DNA from: Magnetaquicoccus sp039908525
GTDB lineage: Bacteria > Pseudomonadota > Magnetococcia > Magnetococcales > Magnetaquicoccaceae
Direction: 5' to 3'
Length of the DNA: 64,000 bases
Assembly (NCBI GenBank): GCA_039908525.1
Contig: JAMOAY010000024.1
Coordinates: forward strand, 1 to 64,000
Positions 1-6,144 of the stretch are shown one piece after another. Positions within the stretch are counted from its first letter, which is position 1, and every line of letters begins with the position of its first letter. The position numbers and the translations under genes were made by a program. The notes under the pieces are model-generated. The model was not told the DNA's origin and did not search any database. It worked only from the letters and a program-made list of their open reading frames with translations.

Positions 1-143
1 AACGTGGCGACGGCCTGACATCCAAGCAGCACCTGCAGCAGACGCTGCGGCGGTTGCCCGAACAGATCCTTGAGCGTGGTGTCGTACTGGGATCGGTTTT
101 TGTCCGGGTCTTCTTCCACAGGATCCGCCGTCATCGGTGCCAT
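1..143 (-). CDS. Partial hypothetical protein (N-terminus only)
   Basis: Only the first 47 or so codons lie inside the window; the gene runs off the left edge. The start is ATG at 143 or the in-frame ATG at 134, because a TGA sits immediately upstream of 143. No clear ribosome binding site is visible. The visible protein has an acidic beginning (ADPVEEDPDKN) followed by YDTTLKDLFG and QRLLQVLLG. That 'xLKDLF..' opening resembles Rpn/PDDEXK-type nuclease-like proteins that also occur as remnants elsewhere in this window, but the piece is too short to assign. It lies directly downstream of thiC in the same direction, separated by about 85 bases. Confidence 0.45.
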   Translation of the reverse strand, partial: MAPMTADPVEEDPDKNRSQYDTTLKDLFGQPPQRLLQVLLGCQAVAT

Positions 144-228
144 TCATGCGGGGTAGCATTGCCGGTCCCCTCTTTGATCGTCGGGAAGAGCATATTGCCG
201 AAGGTCAAAATGTGTGTCATGGGATGCC

Positions 229-1632
229 CTAAGCCGCCGTATCCACCACCCCCGACTCGGGACAGAAATCCGGCAACAGCTGCGCCGCAATGCCCTGGTA
301 CTTGGCGGTGACATCCCGCGACAGTTTGTAGGCGCAGAAACGGGGACCGCACATGGAACAAAATTCCGCCGTCTTGTGCGCCTCGTGGGGCAGTGTCTCG
401 TCGTGGTACTCCCTGGCCCGCTGCGGATCCAGGGCCAGTTCGAATTGACGATTCCAGTCGAATCCATAGCGGGCGCGGCTCATCTCATCATCCCGATCCC
501 TGGCCCCCGGACGCTTCCGGGCGATATCCGCCGCATGGGCCGCGATCTTGTAGGCGATGATGCCATTGCGCACATCCTCGGCATTGGGCAGGCCCAGGTG
601 TTCCTTGGGGGTCACATAACAGAGCATGGAGGCCCCCTTCCAGGCCGCCACTGCCCCACCAATGGCCGAGGCGATATGGTCATAGCCCGCCGCGATATCG
701 GTCACCAACGGTCCCAGAACATAAAAGGGCGCCTCATGGCACAACAGGCGCTCCTTCTCCATGTTCATCTCGATCTGATCCAGCGGCACATGCCCAGGCC
801 CTTCGATCATCACCTGCACATCCCGCTCCCAGGCCCGCCGGGTCAGCTCCCCCAACACCTGCAACTCGGTAAATTGCGCCTCATCCGAGGCATCGTGCAG
901 AGAGCCCGGGCGCAGACCATCCCCCAGAGAGAGGGTCACATCGTACTTGACGCAAATATCCAACAGACGGTCGAAATGGGTGTACAGGGGGTTTTCCTGA
1001 TCGTGATACAGCATCCACTGGGCCATCAACGCCCCGCCACGGGAGACGATCTTGGTGATCCGCGAACCGACCAGCGGCAACACCTTCCAGACCACACCGC
1101 AATGCACGGTCATGTAGTCCACCCCCTGTTGGGCCTGCTCTTCGATCACCTGCAACATGGTCTCCACGGTCAGTTGGCGCACATCCGGCACCCGCTCCAC
1201 CGCCTCGTAGATGGGCACCGTGCCCAGAGGAATCGGCGAATGGCGGATCAGCGCCTCGCGGATTTCACCGATCCGCTGGCCCGTGGAAAGATCCATGACC
1301 GTATCCGACCCATACTGAATGGCCAGCTTCAGCTTGTTCAACTCCTCTTCCAGACCGGAGGAGATGGGCGAGTTGCCAATATTTGCATTGATCTTGCACC
1401 GGGAGGCAATACCGATGGCCAACGGTTTGAGTTCGGGATGGCGAATGTTGGCGGGGATCACCATCCGCCCACGGGCCACCTCGGAACGGACCAACTCGGG
1501 CTCCAACCGCTCCTCCCGGGCACAATAGGCCATCTCCTCGGTGATCACCCCTTGCCGAGCATAGTGCATCTGGGTAACGTTACCCGTTCGCCCCTGGATC
1601 CAGGTGGAACGAAATGTATTCGTGGCAGTCAT
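229..1632 (-). CDS. thiC: Phosphomethylpyrimidine synthase ThiC
   Basis: ThiC is the radical-SAM enzyme that converts aminoimidazole ribotide to HMP phosphate, the pyrimidine half of thiamine. The 467-residue product shows the family blocks: GNVTQMHYAR near the start, NIGNSP (about residue 85), EGPGHVPLDQI (about 277), YDHIASAIGG, and the C-terminal cluster-binding motif CSMCGPRFC. It is a short-form ThiC, lacking the N-terminal domain of the ~600-residue enterobacterial proteins. Start ATG follows GGAGGGACATCT. thiD, the next enzyme of the same branch, is 23 kb away on the same strand. I saw no TPP riboswitch in the 117-base leader shared with the divergent ygfZ-like gene. Confidence 0.97.
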   Translation of the reverse strand: MTATNTFRSTWIQGRTGNVTQMHYARQGVITEEMAYCAREERLEPELVRSEVARGRMVIPANIRHPELKPLAIGIASRCKINANIGNSPISSGLEEELNKLKLAIQYGSDTVMDLSTGQRIGEIREALIRHSPIPLGTVPIYEAVERVPDVRQLTVETMLQVIEEQAQQGVDYMTVHCGVVWKVLPLVGSRITKIVSRGGALMAQWMLYHDQENPLYTHFDRLLDICVKYDVTLSLGDGLRPGSLHDASDEAQFTELQVLGELTRRAWERDVQVMIEGPGHVPLDQIEMNMEKERLLCHEAPFYVLGPLVTDIAAGYDHIASAIGGAVAAWKGASMLCYVTPKEHLGLPNAEDVRNGIIAYKIAAHAADIARKRPGARDRDDEMSRARYGFDWNRQFELALDPQRAREYHDETLPHEAHKTAEFCSMCGPRFCAYKLSRDVTAKYQGIAAQLLPDFCPESGVVDTAA

Positions 1633-1749
1633 AGATGTCCCTCCGTATTGGGTCGCGCTGGCATGCCGGCGCGTGATGGATTCCGTTGAATGTGAACGTC
1701 CTGGCGGTCATTGTGCTTGCCTGTCCATGGCTTGACAAGGAGATTTCCT

Positions 1750-2847
1750 GTGCATTGGTTTTACGCGCCCTCTTTTCTGCCCCATTCCAGCCAGATACAC
1801 TGGGCGACCGGTCGCGACGAGGAGACCCCGGCCGATTTTGGAAACCCGGACGAGGAGTTGCACACCCTGATGGAACAGGCTGCCTGGGTGGATTTCAGCC
1901 ACATGGGCATGGTGCAGGTCGCCGGTCCGCAACGCATCGACTATTTTGGCGGTCTGACCACCCAGCAGGTGCGCCAGTTGGCGGCTGACCGTACCCTCTA
2001 CGGTGCCCTCCTGACCCCGCAAGGGCGCTATCTGTGGGATTTCACCCTGGTGGAGTATCCGACTCCGGAACAGCTGCTGCTGCTCACCGAACCGGACCGG
2101 GTTCCCGAGTTGCTGCAGCAACTCAAGCTCTACATCCTGCGGGCCAAGGTGCAGGTGGCGGATGCACGTAAAACCTATGGCTTGATGGGCATCATAGGCC
2201 CCCAGGCGGAGCAGGCCGTCGGGCGGCTGTTTCCCGATCTGGCGTTGGCGGAGTGCCCCCTGGGCGGCAGCTTCACACCACGGCCCGGCCTGCGTCTCTG
2301 GCGGGATCCCCGCCACGAAAAATTTGGCTGGCGCCTCTTGCTGCCCGCCGAACAGTGGATTACCATGGGGGAACGGTTTGCCGCCGTGCTGCCCATGGCC
2401 GGCTGCAGCGCCTGGGAGGGGTATCGGATCCACCACGGCCTGCCCAGGGGCGGCAACGAATGGATCGCCCATGAAACTTTACCCCTGGAAGCCGGTCTAC
2501 AGGAGATGAACGGGGTGGATTTCAACAAAGGGTGTTATGTGGGCCAGGAGACGACGGCCCGCACCCACTACCGGGCCACCCTCAAAAAACGGCTGTTCCA
2601 GGTCAGCGGCCCGGCGGGCTTCTCCTGCCCCTCCGGCACGCCGGTGCAGCGCGACGATGGCAAGGAGGCCGGCCTCATCACCAGCCACCATGCGCCGACC
2701 GGGGCCGGGATGGCGCTGCTGCGTCTCACGGATGTGGAAAACATCCCGCAACACCCCCTGTTTGCGCAGGGGCAACCGCTCACCGTTCATAAACCTTCCT
2801 GGGCCCGGTGGAACGAAGTTCCCGGTGACTCTCCTCTCAAGGGTTGA
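1750..2847 (+). CDS. ygfZ: YgfZ/GcvT-family folate-binding protein
   Basis: A 365-residue member of the YgfZ (IbaG-independent Fe-S repair)/GcvT fold family, which uses tetrahydrofolate to support assembly or repair of certain Fe-S enzymes. The diagnostic motif KGCYVGQE (residues about 262-269) is present, preceded by EAGLQEMNGVDFNKG. I place the start at GTG 1750 because AAGGAG lies eight bases upstream; a longer reading frame to 1711 would begin before this site. It is divergent from thiC (itself an Fe-S enzyme) and followed after six bases by the nitronate monooxygenase-like gene, so the two are probably co-transcribed. Function in this organism is inferred from family membership. Confidence 0.88.
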   Translation: MHWFYAPSFLPHSSQIHWATGRDEETPADFGNPDEELHTLMEQAAWVDFSHMGMVQVAGPQRIDYFGGLTTQQVRQLAADRTLYGALLTPQGRYLWDFTLVEYPTPEQLLLLTEPDRVPELLQQLKLYILRAKVQVADARKTYGLMGIIGPQAEQAVGRLFPDLALAECPLGGSFTPRPGLRLWRDPRHEKFGWRLLLPAEQWITMGERFAAVLPMAGCSAWEGYRIHHGLPRGGNEWIAHETLPLEAGLQEMNGVDFNKGCYVGQETTARTHYRATLKKRLFQVSGPAGFSCPSGTPVQRDDGKEAGLITSHHAPTGAGMALLRLTDVENIPQHPLFAQGQPLTVHKPSWARWNEVPGDSPLKG

Positions 2848-2853
2848 TCTGCC

Positions 2854-3963
2854 ATGACCGCTTCTGCCGTCGCACTGCCGCCACTGCCTGCCCTGAAGAT
2901 CGGCGAGCATACCATCCCCGTGCCCATCATCCAGGGGGGCATGGGCGTGCGGGTTTCTGCCAACCGTCTGGCCAGTGCGGTGGCCAACGAAGGTGGGGTG
3001 GGCATCGTGGCCACCGTCGCGCTCTCCCTGGCCTCCAAGTACTACAAAAAAGGGAAAGACTATTATCAGGCCAACATCAAGGCGCTGATCGACGAGCTGC
3101 GTCTCTGTCACGAGGCGAGTCCCGGCGGCATCATCGGTACCAACTGCATGGTGGCCATTCGGGATTTCGAGGCCATGGTGCGCACCTCGGTGGAGCACGG
3201 GGCGCACATGATCATCTCCGGCGCCGGGTTGCCGTTGCGCCTGCCGGAGTTTGCCGCCAGCCGGCCCAGCACGGCCCTGGTGCCCATCATCTCCTCCCTG
3301 CGGGCGGCCCGTCTGTTGGCCCAGCGGTGGCGCAAGCTCTACCACCGGCTGCCGGATGCCATTCTGTTCGAGGATCCCAATACCGCCGGTGGCCATCTGG
3401 GGGTACGTCGCAATCAACTGTTCTCGGAAGAGTATTCCAGCGATCGTGTGGTCCCGCAGCTGGCGGAGTGGTCGCGCACCGAGTATGGGGACGAGATTCC
3501 CATCATCACCGCCGGTGGCATCTGGAATCGCCGTGACATCGACCACGCCTTCTCTCTGGGGGCCAAAGGGGTGCAGATGGCCAGCCGTTTTCTCTGCACC
3601 TACGAGTGTGACGCCCATCCGCGTTTCAAGCAGGCGTTCATCGATGCCCAGGAGAGCGATGTGGTGATCGTCGACTCTCCGGCCGGTTTGCCGGGGCGGG
3701 CCCTCAACACTCCGTTCACCCGCACCCTGTTCCACGGGGGCCGGGTGGCCAGCAAATGTTTTGCCACCTGTCTGGATGCCTGCAGTTGTCGCGAAAGCAA
3801 GGATGCCTTCTGCATCGCCGAGGCGTTGCATCGGGCGCAGCAGGGAGACATGGAGCACGGCCTGGTCTTCACGGGCACCAACGGGGTGCGGCACACCCGC
3901 ATGAGCCATGTACGGGACATTTTCCGGGAGCTGATGACCGGGCAGGGCGACGCGGAGGATTGA
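2854..3963 (+). CDS. Nitronate monooxygenase-like NAD(P)H/FMN oxidoreductase
   Basis: 369 residues of the FMN-binding TIM-barrel family that includes nitronate monooxygenase (2-nitropropane dioxygenase) and FabK-like enoyl reductases. Visible family features are PIIQGGMGVRVS (residues about 24-35), GVGIVAT, GTNCMVA, the ISGAGLPLRLPEF stretch, EDPNTAGGHLG (phosphate/flavin binding, about 175) and ITAGGIWNRRDI with GAKGVQMASRF (phosphate site). The C-terminal 80 residues contain a cysteine cluster (CFATCLDACSC) that suggests a metal or disulfide site not needed in the classic enzyme. Substrate is unknown. It follows the ygfZ-like gene by six bases and probably forms an operon with it. Confidence 0.85.
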   Translation: MTASAVALPPLPALKIGEHTIPVPIIQGGMGVRVSANRLASAVANEGGVGIVATVALSLASKYYKKGKDYYQANIKALIDELRLCHEASPGGIIGTNCMVAIRDFEAMVRTSVEHGAHMIISGAGLPLRLPEFAASRPSTALVPIISSLRAARLLAQRWRKLYHRLPDAILFEDPNTAGGHLGVRRNQLFSEEYSSDRVVPQLAEWSRTEYGDEIPIITAGGIWNRRDIDHAFSLGAKGVQMASRFLCTYECDAHPRFKQAFIDAQESDVVIVDSPAGLPGRALNTPFTRTLFHGGRVASKCFATCLDACSCRESKDAFCIAEALHRAQQGDMEHGLVFTGTNGVRHTRMSHVRDIFRELMTGQGDAED

Positions 3964-3988
3964 TACGGCGGGAGAAAACGGCACCCAG

Positions 3989-4480
3989 TCAGGTTGTTGG
4001 TAATTTTCCACCGCCCGCCGCAACGACTGCCACCATCCCAGCGATATCAAAACAGAGCGCCGTGACGGAGATGCCGTAATTCCCTTTCTCAAACTGATGG
4101 AGATCGTCGACCAGTATATTGCCCAGGATGACGACACAAAATGCGGCAAAAAGAATGCCAACCCAGGAAATTTCTGCCTTCAAGAACGGCACGATGCGCA
4201 AGAGGCCATCGCACAGTTTGGCCGCCAATACATGAAAAAGAACCAGGAGAGCAGGCACAAGGAATATAAACGCCAGGACGGCAAGGAAACCATCCATCCC
4301 GGATGATGTCGGGCTGCTGCCCGCCATGGTGCCAATAAACAGCAACAGGCACAGAGAAACAGGCAACAGGATCCCGTTGAGCCTTAGAAAGCCTTTTCCG
4401 ATCACAGTGAGAGGCACGGTTCCGAATATGCCTCCTGTGTCATGAAAGACAACATTGGCCTTGGCATGCTTTTCCCACAT
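3989..4480 (-). CDS. Hypothetical four-helix membrane protein
   Basis: 163 residues starting at ATG 4480 behind GGAG with six-base spacing. I do not recognise the family. Hydrophobic segments are visible at about residues 36-53 (LLPVSLCLLLFIGTM), 65-90 (FLAVLAFIFLVPALLVLFHVLA), 104-124 (WVGILFAAFCVVILGNIL) and 138-155 (ALCFDIAGMVAVVAAGG). The soluble N-terminus is about 25 residues. It is convergent with the oxidoreductase at 2854-3963 (25 bases apart) and lies 53 bases upstream of the CheW-CZB gene end, on the same strand but downstream of it, so it may be the second gene of that transcript. No function can be offered. Confidence 0.6.
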   Translation of the reverse strand: MWEKHAKANVVFHDTGGIFGTVPLTVIGKGFLRLNGILLPVSLCLLLFIGTMAGSSPTSSGMDGFLAVLAFIFLVPALLVLFHVLAAKLCDGLLRIVPFLKAEISWVGILFAAFCVVILGNILVDDLHQFEKGNYGISVTALCFDIAGMVAVVAAGGGKLPTT

Positions 4481-4533
4481 CACGCGCTCCGTTTCCCAAT
4501 CGACAACCCGTGCGGTTCTTGATCGGTCTCCCG

Positions 4534-5349
4534 TCAGGGCAGCTGCGACGAGATCAGACTCATATCCAGCAGCAACACATCTTTTTCCTCGTGGCGGCCC
4601 TCCTCCTGATAGCGCCCCAGGGCCTGCACCAGGTCAGAGTCGTGGGTCGCCATGCCGGAGGGCAGAGGATGTTCGATCCGTTTCAATCGACTGAAAAAAT
4701 TGATGTCATCCACCGCCATGGCGAACAACTCTCCCTCCACCTGCAGCAGGATGGCATACTCCAGCAGATACTTGCGCACCTGTCCGGCAATGCCGTTGAA
4801 CAGATCCAACAGACGGAGCAGCACACCGGTCTCGGTGCGTTGCACCAGATCCCGTGCCTGCTGCGCCTGGCCATCGCGAATCAGCGCGGCTGCATCCACG
4901 GCCACCTGATGAATCGCTTTGTGGGGGGTGTCAAAACGGCGCATATAGGCGTTCAGATTGGGATTGTCGCTCTGGAACTGATCGTACCACTTGCCGAAGG
5001 CGCACTTGTGCGGGTCTGTCTGCACGGTGATGGGTTTGTCTCCGAACACCTCGTCCTTCAATTTGTTCAGCCAGTTGATATGATCCTGCTTGCGCAGGCC
5101 CATGGTGGTCACCAGCTCCTCTGTTTCCGATCGGCGCGCCGGCGCCCCGAAACAGACCCGCAGATCAAACAGAGGCACACTGCTGCCCCGGAAGGAGATC
5201 ACACCCCGCACATCCGTGGGCAGGTTGGGCACCAGCGTGCACTCCGGCATGTCCGAAACCGACACCACGTCGGAATACAACACACCATAACGGCTCTGGT
5301 TGACGGTAAAGACAAGGTACTCAGCATCTTGTGGAAAACGGGTGGGCAT
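4534..5349 (-). CDS. CheW-like protein with chemoreceptor zinc-binding (CZB) domain
   Basis: 271 residues with an unusual fusion. Residues about 10-70 and again 190-270 look like the two halves of a CheW/SH3-like coupling domain (YLVFTVNQSRYGVL, GVISFRGSSVPLFDLR; then EGELFAMAVDDINFF). Between them sits a CZB domain: H90 in DHINWLNKL, C116 in HKCAFGKWY, and H143/H147 in HKAIHQ, the expected 3His-1Cys zinc set. CZB domains sense zinc and hypochlorite in chemoreceptors and diguanylate cyclases; here the sensor is inserted in a coupling protein, so it could tune receptor-kinase coupling directly. The start ATG has AGGGGAAAGAG upstream. It is far from the main che operon at 51-57 kb. Confidence 0.85.
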   Translation of the reverse strand: MPTRFPQDAEYLVFTVNQSRYGVLYSDVVSVSDMPECTLVPNLPTDVRGVISFRGSSVPLFDLRVCFGAPARRSETEELVTTMGLRKQDHINWLNKLKDEVFGDKPITVQTDPHKCAFGKWYDQFQSDNPNLNAYMRRFDTPHKAIHQVAVDAAALIRDGQAQQARDLVQRTETGVLLRLLDLFNGIAGQVRKYLLEYAILLQVEGELFAMAVDDINFFSRLKRIEHPLPSGMATHDSDLVQALGRYQEEGRHEEKDVLLLDMSLISSQLP

Positions 5350-5473
5350 CGCTCTTTCCCCTCTGAATCAAGTGGGCCCCAACTGAACCGAGAGCGATGA
5401 TAGCAGCTTTCGCGGCCAAACACCACATTCTCGGCACCCCACAACAAGCCCGCCAGACCCTTGCATTTTTTAC

Positions 5474-5502
5474 AGGACAGGGGTGCCACAAAGCGCTATG
5501 AT
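5474..5502 (+). promoter_or_regulatory. Candidate sigma-70 promoter of yciB
   Basis: AGGACA (5474-5479), a 17-base spacer and TATGAT (5497-5502). The -10 matches the consensus at five of six positions and the -35 at four. It ends 53 bases upstream of the yciB start. No transcript evidence; call rests on spacing and match only. Confidence 0.4.
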
Positions 5503-5555
5503 GACGGGGAGTGGGCAGGATGCCCTGTGTTTTCCCTTGTGCGGGGTGTGCTGTC

Positions 5556-6101
5556 ATGAAACAACTGCTGGAACTGTGGCCTGTCCTGCTTTTTTTTATT
5601 GTTTATCAACGGTATGATATCTACGTGGCCACCTCGGTGCTGATGGTTGCCGTGGTGGTGCACTCGGGGCTGGTCTGGTGGCGGGCACGCCGCCTCTCCT
5701 CGATGCAGGGGGTGACGCTGGCCCTGGTGCTGCTGTTTGGCGGGGCCACCCTGATCCTGCACGAACCGCGCTTTATCCAGTGGAAACCAACCCTTTTGCA
5801 AGGGTTGATGGCCATCGCCTTTGCCGGCAGCCATTTTATCGGTGACAAACCCCTGATCCGCCGCCTGCTGGAGAGCCAGATAGAGCTGCCGCCGGCGCTC
5901 TGGAACCGTCTCAGTCTGGCCTGGATCGGCTTTTTTCTTTTCACGGGGGCGGTCAATCTGTGGGTGGTCTATACCTTCGACGAGGCCACCTGGGTCTCTT
6001 TCAAACTGTTCGGATTGCTGGGCATGACCTTTCTGTTCGTTCTGCTGCAGGGCATCTGGCTGGCCCGCCACCTGCCGGAATCGACGACCGGCACGGAGTA
6101 G
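5556..6101 (+). CDS. yciB: YciB/intracellular septation-type inner membrane protein
   Basis: 181 residues matching the YciB (IspA, septation protein A) family: MKQLLELWPVLLFFIVYQRYDIYVATSVLM is the characteristic opening, followed by QGVTLALVLLFGGATLILHEPRFIQWKP and GDKPLIRRLLE with WNRLSLAWIGFFLFTGAVNLWV. At least five transmembrane segments are evident. The family is linked in enterobacteria to cell-envelope and septum interactions. I start at ATG 5556 because the homology begins there; 15 codons of upstream open frame are not conserved-looking. The ribosome binding site is weak. The gene stands alone between the CheW-CZB gene and the repeat protein. Confidence 0.85.
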   Translation: MKQLLELWPVLLFFIVYQRYDIYVATSVLMVAVVVHSGLVWWRARRLSSMQGVTLALVLLFGGATLILHEPRFIQWKPTLLQGLMAIAFAGSHFIGDKPLIRRLLESQIELPPALWNRLSLAWIGFFLFTGAVNLWVVYTFDEATWVSFKLFGLLGMTFLFVLLQGIWLARHLPESTTGTE

Positions 6102-6144
6102 GGAGCGGGCTGTATCCATGAGATAACCAAAAAAGGGGGGTACC

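Noticed and set aside
1633..1749. TPP riboswitch upstream of thiC
   Set aside because: The leader lacks the CTGAGA and the conserved 3' half of the aptamer; only an ordinary ribosome site is seen.
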